Positions 15,871 to 25,030 are shown, numbered from the stretch's first letter. The stretch is DNA of 64,000 bases from Muribaculaceae bacterium (GCA_023663365.1 JAMPHP010000001.1:229747-293746); one strand, 5' to 3'. A program made the numbers and translations. The notes: generated by a model not told the origin, from the sequence alone.

Positions 15871-17215
15871 CACCCTTGCCGGGCTCTACGGGAGTGACGG
15901 GCACGGTGACACCTTCGATTTCGAAGGCATCGGCCTTGCCGGTGTTGTCGTTGACAGCTGCCATAGCGTAGGCACTGCCGAGGTTACCCTTCACGAGGAT
16001 AGCCTTGCCGAGGTTTGCGGCATTGTCGCGGAGGTTGCCGTACTTCTGGAAGTCGGAGCCGGAGGGAAGAGCCACAACCATGCACTTGGTGTAGTCGGTC
16101 TCGGTGGGAGTCTCGGCGATGATGAGGTTGTTGCCGAGGAGGGTGGGAGCTTCCCACTGGATGTCGGAGTTGGAGCCAACTTCGGTGACTTCGGGCTGGA
16201 GAGCGCCTACGATGTAGCCGCTTACCCAGACGTCGTTTGCGGGCACGGCCTTGTTGATGTCGTCGATAGCCTCGGTGACTTTGTAGGGCTTCTCTTTTGT
16301 GCCTACTTCCTTAGCCGACATCACGCCTTCGCCGTCGATCATGATGATCTGCCAAGCGCCGTTGTAGTAGCTGAGGATACCCACGAGGTCGATATTGCCC
16401 ACGGGGAGGAGCTGGTTGTAGAAAGTGCAGTAGCCGGAAGTGCGCACGATGATGGTGTTGCCGGTGCGGTCGACGAGGGTTGCGTTCTGCTCGCTGTTCT
16501 CCGAAGTGTGGTACTTTGAGAAGGTGCGCTTGCCGCCTTCCTCGAAGTAGACATTCTTGAAGCGTACGAGCTGGCTCTGCCACATGGCTGTGATGATGTC
16601 CTTGTTGGTCTCGCCTTCAAACTCGGTGCCTTTGAGGGTGTAAGGCACGGAGGTGAGGTCGGCGATGGTGTTGACGGTGAGGGTGTCGATCATCTTGCGG
16701 GAGGGCTCGCCGTTGAGCTCGGCACGGTCCTCGAAGAATGCGGGCGCCATGAAGGAAACCTGCCAGGTGTTGCCGTTCTCGTACCACGACTTGCGGCCAA
16801 TCTGCTGGAGGCCGGCGTACTTACCGATGTGGAGGCCGGTGACATCCATCACGATTTCCTGGCCGGGGCGGTAGTTGAGGTAGAGGTTGTAGCGGTCCAC
16901 CGAGAAGGCGAGGGCGGCGGTTTCGTCCTGGATCACGAGGCTTTTGAACACGTTGCCGTCTTCGTCCGACGAGATCACGCGGCCTTTGATGATGTAGCGA
17001 TGGTCGGCATCATCGGGGTCGTAGATAGAGTCGGCGTAGTTAGTGGCGGTGTTGAAGAATTGCTTCTTGAGCTCAAGAAGGGTTGTGTTCGGCGTCAGGT
17101 CGGACGAAGGCACGTCGATACGGGGCGCGTCGATGTCGTCCTGGCAGGCGGAAAATCCCACCGTAAGGGCTGCCATGGCAGCGAAGCCGAGGATATATGA
17201 TTTTAAAGTCTTCAT
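14588..17215 (-). CDS. Surface lipoprotein with DUF5689, OB-like and three tandem repeat domains
   Basis: An 875-residue lipoprotein. The signal peptide ends in GFSAC with lipidated C24 followed by QDDID, an acidic run that fits the Bacteroidetes surface-export signal. Residues about 45-290 match DUF5689 (ELKKQFFNTA, YIIKGRVISSDEDGNVFKSL, ending in a repeated ILSYYNGAWQIIM). Residues about 300-430 are an OB-like domain (KPYKVTEAIDD, VWVSGYIVGA). From about 449 to the end are three near-identical units of about 145 residues (ATQLSPTEPTTIDGY ... FRYTTV ... DTEFTWVG ... KRGQIRF), joined by TPPTGG linkers. It is the last gene of the receptor operon, 20 bp after a related lipoprotein gene. Function unknown; I infer ligand binding at the surface. 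Confidence 0.8.
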   Translation of the reverse strand: MKTLKSYILGFAAMAALTVGFSACQDDIDAPRIDVPSSDLTPNTTLLELKKQFFNTATNYADSIYDPDDADHRYIIKGRVISSDEDGNVFKSLVIQDETAALAFSVDRYNLYLNYRPGQEIVMDVTGLHIGKYAGLQQIGRKSWYENGNTWQVSFMAPAFFEDRAELNGEPSRKMIDTLTVNTIADLTSVPYTLKGTEFEGETNKDIITAMWQSQLVRFKNVYFEEGGKRTFSKYHTSENSEQNATLVDRTGNTIIVRTSGYCTFYNQLLPVGNIDLVGILSYYNGAWQIIMIDGEGVMSAKEVGTKEKPYKVTEAIDDINKAVPANDVWVSGYIVGALQPEVTEVGSNSDIQWEAPTLLGNNLIIAETPTETDYTKCMVVALPSGSDFQKYGNLRDNAANLGKAILVKGNLGSAYAMAAVNDNTGKADAFEIEGVTVPVTPVEPGKGVTIDATQLSPTEPTTIDGYTVSMAQGTGGNAPVLHAGTSAIRLYNGNTMTVAGAGLKTIKFVLASDASFRYTTVKCSTGTIEPAQAVGDTEFTWVGDATEVTFTVDADATLGSDGPEKRGQIRFKQLVINGGAGSGTVTPPTGGDGSGATIKATQLSPTEPTTIDGYTIAMDKATGGNAPVLHAGTSAIRLYNGNTLTVAGNGLKTIKFVLASDAGFRYTTVQCSTGKIEPAQATGDTEFTWVGDATEVTFTVDADATLGSDGPEKRGQIRFTELVINGGAGSGTVTPPTGGSDVNISATQLSPTEPTTIDGYTITMDKATGGNAPVLHAGTSAIRLYNGNTINIKGGTMTAIKFTLASDAGFRYTTVQCSTGKIEPAQATGDTEFTWVGSASDVTFTVDADATLGSDGPSKRGQIRFTAIGITAAK

Positions 17216-17235
17216 TTATTCTTTGGATGGGATGA

Positions 17236-19425
17236 TTATTTTTTTACAGCTTTGTAGAGCTCGGGGAGCTTGAATGCCTCGGGGGCTGCTGCAGGAGCCA
17301 TATTTGTGTAGAAAGTGCCCTCGGTGCCCTGGCTCACGCACACGAAGCATGTGGTGTTGAGGGTGTTGGTGAGGCGAATCTTACCGCCCTCGAAAGCTGC
17401 GGTCCAGTAGCAACCTTCGTTGGCAGCGGTGTAGAGCTGGAAGCTGGTGAAGTGCTCAGCGTCCATGCCGAGGAATCGTCCGTAGCTGTCCTTCATGGTG
17501 TAGCCCTTGCCGGCCTCTTCGGTGAAGGTGATTACGTTTGCTGCGGCGATGTCGAAAGAGCCCCCGCTGATGTTGGCATTGGTGAGGTTGAGGCGGCCGT
17601 AGGAGAGCGAGGAGCCGATAGCAGCGCCGTACTGACCATCGACCACGAGCACGTAGGCGGCACCGCTCTCAATGGAGCTTGCCGCGGTGCATGTGTAGTC
17701 GGCAGTGACGGGAGCGCCGCCCACGATTTCGCCGCCACCGTTGATGTCGAGCTGCTTGAAGCGAATCTGACCTTTCTGAGTGCTTTCGTCGCCGAGGGTG
17801 GCAAGTTCATCGACGGTGAAGGTGACTTCAGTGGCATCGCCGACCCAAGTGAACTCGGTGTCGCCGGCGGCCTGTGCGGGCTCAATCTTGCCGGTAGAGC
17901 ACTTCACGGTGGTGTAGCGGAAGTGAGCGTCGTCGGCGAGAATAAACTTGATGGATGTGAGTTTGCCACCGGCCACGCTGATGGTGTTGCCGTTGTAGAG
18001 GCGGATGGCGCCGTTGTCGCGGAGCACGGGGTCGGTGAAGCCACCGGCCTTGGAGATTGTGATGCCGTAGTCGGCAATAGCTGCTGTGCCGGCCACGTTG
18101 AGCGAGGATGCAAGAATCGATACAGGAGCTGTGCCGGTGAAGTTGCCGGGGGTGGGAGGAGTGGGGGTGTCGCCACCCTGGCCGTTGTAGCTCACGATGT
18201 AGTTGCCCTGAGCCATCTCGGGAGTATTGCCCATGTAGTTGATGACCTTACCGAGGATTACAACCTCAGCACCTACTGCGATTTCGTCCTGCGAGGTAAA
18301 CTTCTTGTTTCCGAGGCTGTAGCCGCGGAAGATATAGAACTCGTTGCTTGTGCCTTCGTCGGTGATGTAGTAGGAAGCGTTGCCGTAGTTCGATGTGTCG
18401 ATTTCCTTGATGCTCTTAATCTTACCTTTCACGTAGACTTCTTTCTCCTCATCGTTGGAGCCGTCGGCAATGATGGCGAGGACCTTGGCTACGTTGTAGG
18501 GGCTCTCGAGTGTGCCTTCACCTTCGGGAGTGCCGGGCCCGCCGGGAGTGTCGCCGGGGTTGTCGCCGCCTTCACCGTCGAAGTCGGCGAGGTCGTCGTA
18601 GTCGTTGATCATGAGCTGCCAGTCGCTTGCGTAGTAGCTGAGGATGCCGGTCACGGAGCCTTTGCCGTAGGGCAGGGGCTTGCTCTTGAAGTCGGCGTAA
18701 GCACTCATGCGCACATTGAGGCGGTTACCGTCCTCATCGGTCACGTAGCGGTTCTCGTTCTGGCCTGTTGCGCAGGGCTTGCCTGCATCGACGAAGCTCA
18801 CGCCGCTGACTTTGACGCGGCGGCTCTGCCAGAGCATGCGTGCGCCGTCGTCGGCCTTGGCAGCCGCGATTTCGGCGAGAGTGGCCTCGGTGGTGACCAC
18901 CTTCTCGGGCTCGGGCATGGGCTCGATGGCACGCACGATGTGCTCTTTAGCCATGGACTCGTCCATGAAAGTCATCTCATTGCCGCTGATAGCGCCGAAC
19001 TGGAGGAGGTTGCGGTAGCCGCCAATCTGCATGCCGGAGGCGTAGATAGCCACTTTCTGGCCGAAGCGCCATGTCTGATAGAGGTCGTAGGCGTTGATAG
19101 AGAGGGCGATTGCTACCTGCTCACCGTTCTCGTCGACGCTCTGCACGACGATGTTCTTGAAGATGTTGCCGCTTTCGTCGGAGGAGCATACACGACCCAC
19201 GAGGATAATGCTGTCGCCGTTCTCCATGAAACCGACGGTTGTGGGCGCGCTGATCGACGACCAATACTGGGCCTTGAAGTCGGCCAGCGGCAGAGACTCT
19301 TCTACCTGCACAGCTTCGGGGACAATCGCGGGGGGAGTTGCGAAGTCGTCGTCGCAGGCGGTGAAAGCCGTTGCGGCCATCATTCCGGCCGCTATATATA
19401 ATAATGTCTTTTTCATCACTTTCAT
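17236..19425 (-). CDS. Surface lipoprotein with DUF5689 and OB-like domains
   Basis: A 729-residue lipoprotein with signal peptide and lipobox (AFTAC, C24) followed by DDD, fitting surface export. Residues about 45-290 are DUF5689-like (LADFKAQYW, IILVGRVCSSDESGNIFKNI, GILSYYASDWQLMIND). A Gly/Pro linker near 290-305 leads to an OB-like domain (about 305-420: KEVYVKGKIKSIKEIDTS). One copy of the repeat domain found three times in the next gene follows (about 440-560), then a C-terminal domain with SYGRLNLTN and YGRFLGMD. It lies 9 bp below the receptor gene. The OB-like fold suggests binding of a polymer, possibly nucleic acid or glycan; this is inference. Confidence 0.8.
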   Translation of the reverse strand: MKVMKKTLLYIAAGMMAATAFTACDDDFATPPAIVPEAVQVEESLPLADFKAQYWSSISAPTTVGFMENGDSIILVGRVCSSDESGNIFKNIVVQSVDENGEQVAIALSINAYDLYQTWRFGQKVAIYASGMQIGGYRNLLQFGAISGNEMTFMDESMAKEHIVRAIEPMPEPEKVVTTEATLAEIAAAKADDGARMLWQSRRVKVSGVSFVDAGKPCATGQNENRYVTDEDGNRLNVRMSAYADFKSKPLPYGKGSVTGILSYYASDWQLMINDYDDLADFDGEGGDNPGDTPGGPGTPEGEGTLESPYNVAKVLAIIADGSNDEEKEVYVKGKIKSIKEIDTSNYGNASYYITDEGTSNEFYIFRGYSLGNKKFTSQDEIAVGAEVVILGKVINYMGNTPEMAQGNYIVSYNGQGGDTPTPPTPGNFTGTAPVSILASSLNVAGTAAIADYGITISKAGGFTDPVLRDNGAIRLYNGNTISVAGGKLTSIKFILADDAHFRYTTVKCSTGKIEPAQAAGDTEFTWVGDATEVTFTVDELATLGDESTQKGQIRFKQLDINGGGEIVGGAPVTADYTCTAASSIESGAAYVLVVDGQYGAAIGSSLSYGRLNLTNANISGGSFDIAAANVITFTEEAGKGYTMKDSYGRFLGMDAEHFTSFQLYTAANEGCYWTAAFEGGKIRLTNTLNTTCFVCVSQGTEGTFYTNMAPAAAPEAFKLPELYKAVKK

Positions 19426-19434
19426 ATTATAGGG

Positions 19435-22209
19435 TTAGAAGCGGACACCGATGTTGAGATACATGCGGAATCCCTGAGCGTAGTTGAAGCGTGTCGGGTA
19501 GCGGTCGCGGTCCCAGGCACCGTCGCCGGAAGTGCGGAGACGACCCTGCTGGTAAGCATAGGTGACTACGTTGCGGTTGTTGGTGATGTTGTTGAGGTTG
19601 AGGTTGATGTTGAGGCTAACCTGACGGTTGATGTAGATAACCTTGCCGATAGAAGCGTTGAGGGAGTAGGCGTTCTTGATTTTATCCTGAGTGGAGAGTT
19701 CGGCGATTTTAGCCTCGAGCTCGGCCATGGACGAGCCGAAGCTCTCTACGAGCGCGGGCTGAGCCTCGTGGTAGCGGGGTGCGAGGTTGACGTAAGCGTC
19801 GCCCTGCCATGTGAAGTTCACGTTGAAGAACCAGTTTTTGGGCGCAGCGTAGTCCACACCGATGTTGGCGCAGTACTGGGGAGTTGAGCCGAGGTAGTAG
19901 TTCTTGAGGTAAACTGTCTGAGTGGTGTCGGGGTACATGCCGTTCTCGAAGGAGCGAGTGCCCTGAGGATTGTTCTTGTACTGGAAGCGGCTGTACTGGC
20001 CTGCGAAAGTAGCGGTGATCTGAGGTGTGATCTTGTAGGCCATGCCCACTTCGATGCCTTTGTAGACGCGCTTCACACCGGTGAGGATGTAGTTTGCGTA
20101 GGTCTGATAGTCGTCGTCGTAGAAGCCGTTGCGCTCTATAGCGTTGTCGACGTTGGTGTAGAAGCCGGTTACCGAACCGCGGAAGCGGCGGTAGTTCCAG
20201 ATGTAGCCGAGGTCGGCGGAGAAGTCGCGTTCGTTCTGCACGCCGCTAACGACAGCGTTGCCTACGCGGGGCGAGATGAATACCTGGTCGAAGAGCGGGG
20301 CGCGGGTGCCGTACTCTACGTGAGCTGCAAACTGGTTGCGGCCGTCGAGCTTGTAGGTGGCGCCGACTTTTGCCTTGACGTTGTCGAAGCGGAGAGTCTT
20401 GCTCTTGCCGAGGGAGTTGAGGGGCGCACGACCGTTGCGCATGTGACCGTCGCGGTAGTACTGAGTGTAGGTCATGGCGAGGCCGTAGTTGACATCCCAC
20501 TTGGGAAGGTTGATTACGTTCTGGAGCCAGCCTTCGGCGCGGAGAGCGTGGATGTCGTAGTCGTAGCCGAAGCGGTCGCCCTTGCCGACGTGGCGGTTGG
20601 GGTTGTCGAGGTCGTTCTGGAGGTTGCCGGGGCGCTCTGCTGCCTCACGGTTGGAGAAGGGGTCGATGTCGAGCCAGAACTCACCGCCGAGGAGGTCGCG
20701 GATGGTCTTGTAGTTGGAGCTCTTGGTATAGTTGAACGATACACCTGCCTGGAGGGTCATGAACGAGTTGAGGCGAGTGTTGATGTAGGAGCTGAACATG
20801 CCCACGAGCTGGTGGTTGGTTCGGTTCTCCATGATGTAGGACGAACCTTGCTTCTGGCTCTCGGGGAGAGTGGCGTTGACTCGGTTGTTGGTCTCGTTGA
20901 TTTCGTAGAGGTTATCCCAGTCAATCTGGCGGAAGGACTCGTCGTTCTCCCACATGTAGGTGTAGTACTCGGCAGCTTCGGTGTCGCCGCGGCTCTCGAA
21001 GTATGAGGGGAGGTACTTGTAGTAGGAGGGGTTGGGGTCGGTTGCGTTGTAGTAGTTGAGCGCGGTGCGGTTGTAGTAAACCGAGCGGAACGCAGCCGAA
21101 GTGTTGAGGGTGGTGTTGCCCTTCTTGAAGAGCCAGTTGAGGATGACGGTGGGGTCGAAGGTCTCGGTGATACGCGAGGAGCGCTTCTTGCCGTTCTGGT
21201 AGCCCCAGTCGGGGTTGTAGAGATTTGTACCGGCGAGGTCGTATGCTTCCTGCACGGTGGGTCGGCCTGTTGCGCGCTGGGTGGGGCCGCCGAAAGCAGT
21301 GAGGGTGAGCGAGTGCTCGGCGTTGAATTTCTTCTCAAGCGAGAGGAAGAGGCCTGCCGAGTTGTAGAACGTACCCTTCATGACGCCTTCCTTTGCATAA
21401 CGGCCGATTGCGCTTGCGGTGAAGGCCCAGCCCTGCTTGTTGAGGCCGGTTGAGTAAGTGGCCATCGCACGGAGCATGTAGTTGCTGTTGGTGAAGGAGA
21501 GTGAGCCGTTGAAGCCGGGAGCATAGAGGTCGGTGGTGGTGTTGTAGTTCACCGAGCCGCCCACGTCGCCGAAACCGTAGTTGGCAGCGTCCATGCCGAT
21601 AGTGGTGGTTTTGTTTCGGAAGGCACGGCTTGTCATACCCAGAAGGGTGGAGAAGCTGAAGGAGCCACGCACGAGGTCATTCATTTTCAGGCCGTTGATA
21701 TACACGCTCTGGTACTGGTTGTCCATACCACGGTAGCGGAAGTACATTGGGCCGAAGTTGTAGGAGGCTGTGTTGTAGTAGATGTTGTCGCCGGCACCTG
21801 TGAGAGCGGCTACGCTCTGTGCTGTGCCCTCGTCGTCTTCGAGCGCGGTTTCGTCGAAGATCAGGTCGTCGGTATCGCCGAAGAAAGTTTCACCGACATT
21901 GTCGGTGGTGATTCGGAGCTCGCCCACGTTTGTGGTACCGTGAGCTGTCATTACATCCATGGTGTAGGGCTGGAAGCCGTCGCAGTTCACGATCAGGAGT
22001 CCGTCGGTGTTGTCGGGGACATCGAGACGGAACTGGCCGTTGAAGTTTGTTGTTGCCTGCGCATTATGGTCGCGGAGCAATACGGTCGCGCCACTCACGG
22101 GGCTACCCGAATTACCGTTGACCACCACACCGGTGAGCGTGGCGGCAGTACCTGTCAGGGCCGGCAAGAAGCTGGCGACTAACAATACTAAGAACAGTCT
22201 GAGTTTCAT
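19435..22209 (-). CDS. TonB-dependent receptor of the DUF5689 operon
   Basis: A 924-residue outer membrane receptor. A signal peptide (to about residue 22) is followed by a carboxypeptidase-regulatory-like beta domain (ATLTGVVVNGNSGSPVSGAT), then a plug-like domain (FRYRGMDNQYQSVYINGLKMNDL) and a 22-strand type barrel ending in MYLNIGVRF with a terminal Phe. It is shorter than SusC proteins and has no SusD partner. It is first in an operon with the two DUF5689 lipoproteins, which probably act as its surface lids or ligand binders. A Bacteroidetes-type promoter lies 52 bp upstream. Confidence 0.9.
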   Translation of the reverse strand: MKLRLFLVLLVASFLPALTGTAATLTGVVVNGNSGSPVSGATVLLRDHNAQATTNFNGQFRLDVPDNTDGLLIVNCDGFQPYTMDVMTAHGTTNVGELRITTDNVGETFFGDTDDLIFDETALEDDEGTAQSVAALTGAGDNIYYNTASYNFGPMYFRYRGMDNQYQSVYINGLKMNDLVRGSFSFSTLLGMTSRAFRNKTTTIGMDAANYGFGDVGGSVNYNTTTDLYAPGFNGSLSFTNSNYMLRAMATYSTGLNKQGWAFTASAIGRYAKEGVMKGTFYNSAGLFLSLEKKFNAEHSLTLTAFGGPTQRATGRPTVQEAYDLAGTNLYNPDWGYQNGKKRSSRITETFDPTVILNWLFKKGNTTLNTSAAFRSVYYNRTALNYYNATDPNPSYYKYLPSYFESRGDTEAAEYYTYMWENDESFRQIDWDNLYEINETNNRVNATLPESQKQGSSYIMENRTNHQLVGMFSSYINTRLNSFMTLQAGVSFNYTKSSNYKTIRDLLGGEFWLDIDPFSNREAAERPGNLQNDLDNPNRHVGKGDRFGYDYDIHALRAEGWLQNVINLPKWDVNYGLAMTYTQYYRDGHMRNGRAPLNSLGKSKTLRFDNVKAKVGATYKLDGRNQFAAHVEYGTRAPLFDQVFISPRVGNAVVSGVQNERDFSADLGYIWNYRRFRGSVTGFYTNVDNAIERNGFYDDDYQTYANYILTGVKRVYKGIEVGMAYKITPQITATFAGQYSRFQYKNNPQGTRSFENGMYPDTTQTVYLKNYYLGSTPQYCANIGVDYAAPKNWFFNVNFTWQGDAYVNLAPRYHEAQPALVESFGSSMAELEAKIAELSTQDKIKNAYSLNASIGKVIYINRQVSLNINLNLNNITNNRNVVTYAYQQGRLRTSGDGAWDRDRYPTRFNYAQGFRMYLNIGVRF

Positions 22210-22260
22210 ACAAATGGTTTATGTTTTACGATGTTTTTCAGATGTGAGAAGAAAATTCGT

Positions 22261-22293
22261 CAAAATTAGTGAAATTTCTGCATACTATACAAA
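22261..22293 (-). promoter_or_regulatory. Promoter of the receptor-DUF5689 operon
   Basis: On the minus strand TTTG (22290-22293) and TAATTTTG (22261-22268) are 21 bp apart, fitting the Bacteroidetes -33/-7 pattern, in a short AT-rich gap (22210-22339) before the receptor gene. Confidence 0.6.
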
Positions 22294-22339
22294 TTTTCAC
22301 AGTTAAAAAACACCGTTTAACACTACCGGGAGCTCACAT

Positions 22340-23557
22340 TTAACACTTCGCCGCCGCGCGGCTCTCGTAAATGTCGAAAAGGCGGCGAAGGTTGGGCTTG
22401 TGTCCGTAGAGCGATAGTGCAAGGTTTCGGGCTTGCGCACGCAAGCCCGAAACCTCATTGCCGCCTCGGCGGCAGGGGCCTGCCGCCGAGGCCAGCGCCT
22501 CTTTCACGGCCGCGATGAGGTCGGCATCGCTGTCGGCAGCCCACACCGGGGCACCGGGCACGGAGATGTCTTCGAGCGCGCCACCCGAATTTCGGCACAC
22601 CACAGGCGAACCACAGGCGAGCGCCTCGCGGATAGCCTGTGGATAGTTCTCAGCATAGGAGGCACTTACCGTGACAGTGGCTTGGGAGTACTGTACGGCA
22701 AGCTCATGGCGCGAACTTATGGCGCTTATATTGTTGATGCCCTCCGGTATGGCTCCGCTAATCTTCCCTATCAGCCTGATTTCGACCTCTGCCGGTAGCT
22801 GCTCACGCAGCTTGGCGAAGAAGTCGAGCCCTTTGAGAGGATTCCAGTTTGCTGCCACACCGAGCACACGGGGCACCCGCGGAGTGTCGAGAGGGCTGAA
22901 AACGTCGGTATCAACATCGAGCTTCACCACGGCGGTGTCGATGTCGCCGAGAATCGACCGGCGGAGCTCTCCGGCCAGCCAATCGCTCACGGGCAGCAGG
23001 GTGAGGTCGTGGGGCCGATGGAAGGCCTCGGCCTTGTCGATGAGATTTCGGCGGCTTCTGTCGGCAAAGACAGAGCCCGGGTAGAGGTGCTTGAGCGGGC
23101 ACTCGCCACATCCGTGCTGCCATCGGGAGCACTTGCCCTCCCGCCAAAGGTAGAAGGAGCAGTGGCCGGTATATGCCCATGAATCGTGCAGCGACCACAA
23201 CACCCGCCGGCGACTGCTGCGCAGGCGCTCCATCAGCGTGGGATAGTGGAGATAGTAGCCGTGGATGTTGTGCAGATGCACCACATCGGGGTCGTAGCTG
23301 TCGATGGCGTCGGCAAATCGCTCAGTGGCTCTTTTGCCTGCGAGGCCATGCCGGTCGAGCAGGCGTGTTGCCAGGCCGTGAACGGCTGTGTGAAATGGGC
23401 TTCCGATGTTGAAGTTGGCGACACCGGGCATGTCGGCTCGCCGGCCTTTTGCCACGGCGATATCATGCCCTCGGTGGTGGGCCTCATCCACGATGGCACG
23501 CATATATGCGGGGATGGAGCCTCCGACAGCTACGGTGTTGACCAACAGGATTTTCAT
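22340..23557 (-). CDS. Glycosyltransferase, GT4-like
   Basis: A 405-residue GT-B glycosyltransferase. MKILLVNTVAVGGSIPAYMR opens the first domain; LHDSWAYTGHCSFY is followed by a Cys cluster (KCSRW, HGCGECP) like that of the other glycosyltransferase in the window. The C-terminal donor domain has SASYAENYPQAIREALACGSPVV. Near residues 355-378 the coding strand carries two perfect palindromes that add SAAGPCRRGGNEVSGLRAQ before the last helix, an odd Arg/Gly-rich stretch. Its start overlaps the upstream lipoprotein stop by 4 bp. Substrate unknown. Confidence 0.85.
   Translation of the reverse strand: MKILLVNTVAVGGSIPAYMRAIVDEAHHRGHDIAVAKGRRADMPGVANFNIGSPFHTAVHGLATRLLDRHGLAGKRATERFADAIDSYDPDVVHLHNIHGYYLHYPTLMERLRSSRRRVLWSLHDSWAYTGHCSFYLWREGKCSRWQHGCGECPLKHLYPGSVFADRSRRNLIDKAEAFHRPHDLTLLPVSDWLAGELRRSILGDIDTAVVKLDVDTDVFSPLDTPRVPRVLGVAANWNPLKGLDFFAKLREQLPAEVEIRLIGKISGAIPEGINNISAISSRHELAVQYSQATVTVSASYAENYPQAIREALACGSPVVCRNSGGALEDISVPGAPVWAADSDADLIAAVKEALASAAGPCRRGGNEVSGLRAQARNLALSLYGHKPNLRRLFDIYESRAAAKC
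22422..22492. repeat. Two perfect inverted repeats side by side inside a gene
   Basis: Arms AGGTTTCGGGCTTGCG and CGCAAGCCCGAAACCT (16 bp, 2-nt gap) lie at 22422-22455. Arms GCCTCGGCGGCAGG and CCTGCCGCCGAGGC (14 bp, 2-nt gap) lie at 22463-22492. Both are without mismatch and sit in the 3' part of the glycosyltransferase gene. Confidence 0.9.
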
Positions 23558-24981
23558 TCCTCTTCAGGAGCAGTAAAGACGTAGGCTCCGAGATCGGGGA
23601 GCGGCCCTCGGGCGAGGCCGTAGGCATCGGTGGCAGCCTCGGGCAGAGTGAGCAGCGGGTCGGCAACCGCTGCCGCAGGCGAGTCGGGCATGAGGCGGTA
23701 GTCGAAGATGTAGTCGTTTCGCACGGTGTAGAAGAGCGGGTCCTCATCCCAGACGCACATCAGGAAGTTGTCGTCGTCGGAGCCGGCACTTTTGAGGAGG
23801 CAACGGCGGAAATATACATCGAAGCCGGTGAGGTCGCCGTGCGAGAGCTCGCTACCGAGGCCGTAGAGGATGCAGTTGCTGAAATCAGCCTTGAGGAAGG
23901 GGCGGTCGCTACCGTCGTCGAGGCCGTCCTTGTCGTAGCCAAGGTGAGCGAGTTGCACCGCCGGGCCGCCTATCACGGTGAAGAGGTAGTTGTTCGAGAA
24001 GGTGCAGTGGTTGAAAATATGGCTGCCGCCGTGCAGATATACCAAGCCCGACGAGGCCTCGGAGAACTGCGAGCCCACGGCCTTGACCGCCGAGTGCTCG
24101 GCATAGAGCACGAGGTCGCCCGAGTTGGTGAGCATGCTGTTGTGGATATAGAGCTGCGGCACTGTGGAGTAGTCGACATCTTCGGCGCCGACGATGGCCA
24201 CGCCCTGTGTGGTATTCTGCACAGTGGTGTGGCTCAGGAGGTTGCCCGTTGAGCTCGGAGTGAAGAATACGCCCGTCCACTGGCGCGACATAATCTCAAA
24301 TGATATGTCGCTCACAACATTGCCCGTGCGGTCGCCGCCCATCACCACCGGCGCCTCGGGGGTGCCTTCGGAGCGCAAGGTACCTCGCACAATGAGGGAG
24401 GCCTTGTCGTGGAAGCATAGCCGCGTGCCGGGCTCTATGGTGAGAGTGGCCCCCTCGGCCACCACGAGAGAGTCGTAGATCTGGTACGGTTTTGTGGCAT
24501 TGAAGCGTGTGTCGGCATCGAGGGTGGTGGCACGGATGCGCTCCACATTCTGCCCGTAGGCAGCCACTACGACGCTTTGTGTGACGCCGTTTGTGAGGAA
24601 ATCGACCTGAGCCTCGTAGTCGGCACCGAGGCCCGATGCTTCGGGCAGGGTGGCCTCCACGAATACGAAGATGGAATCTTTGCCGCGGATCTCAACTTCG
24701 GAGAAGCGCTCTCCGCTTATGCCGTCGACATTGATACGGAAGCATGAGGCATCTTTACCCGACACATGAATATCACTGATAGACAGTGATTTCGAGTGCG
24801 GGTTATGGACAAGGAAGCGATGTGTGGGCGTAGGCTCATCGGTAAACACTGTGCCGAAGCTGAGGGTGTCGACCGAAAAGCGGGGCTGGTCGGCCGGCGA
24901 GGTCGTGAAAGAGTCCTCGATGCAGCTTTGCGCAGCCAATATTGCGATGGAGAGGATGAGAGTGTGCAATAAATGTTTCAT
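23554..24981 (-). CDS. Lipoprotein with right-handed beta-helix
   Basis: A 475-residue lipoprotein with a lipobox (AAQSC, C20). Residues about 30-150 look like an immunoglobulin-like domain (FGTVFTDEPTPTHRFLVHN). From about 160 on, short repeated strands with turns (ATLTIEPGTRLCFHDKASLIVRG; NLLSHTTVQNTTQGVAIVG; FNHCTFSNNYLF) fit a parallel beta-helix, as in pectate-lyase-like and adhesin folds. No catalytic residues can be assigned. It is translationally coupled to the glycosyltransferase that follows (ATGA overlap), which is an unusual pairing. I infer a cell-envelope location; function unknown. Confidence 0.75.
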   Translation of the reverse strand: MKHLLHTLILSIAILAAQSCIEDSFTTSPADQPRFSVDTLSFGTVFTDEPTPTHRFLVHNPHSKSLSISDIHVSGKDASCFRINVDGISGERFSEVEIRGKDSIFVFVEATLPEASGLGADYEAQVDFLTNGVTQSVVVAAYGQNVERIRATTLDADTRFNATKPYQIYDSLVVAEGATLTIEPGTRLCFHDKASLIVRGTLRSEGTPEAPVVMGGDRTGNVVSDISFEIMSRQWTGVFFTPSSTGNLLSHTTVQNTTQGVAIVGAEDVDYSTVPQLYIHNSMLTNSGDLVLYAEHSAVKAVGSQFSEASSGLVYLHGGSHIFNHCTFSNNYLFTVIGGPAVQLAHLGYDKDGLDDGSDRPFLKADFSNCILYGLGSELSHGDLTGFDVYFRRCLLKSAGSDDDNFLMCVWDEDPLFYTVRNDYIFDYRLMPDSPAAAVADPLLTLPEAATDAYGLARGPLPDLGAYVFTAPEEE

Positions 24982-25030
24982 AGCAAATAATTAACGCCGA
25001 AAACCGCCGTTTATTGCCCTGCTGCAACAG

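Noticed and set aside
17452..19401. A 649-codon open frame on the plus strand opposite the DUF5689 lipoprotein gene; similar long frames at 8021-9409, 45318-47084 and 60360-61964
   Set aside because: They lie fully antisense to well-recognised genes, have Val/Gly/His/Glu-rich composition typical of GC-rich reverse frames, and no domain is seen.
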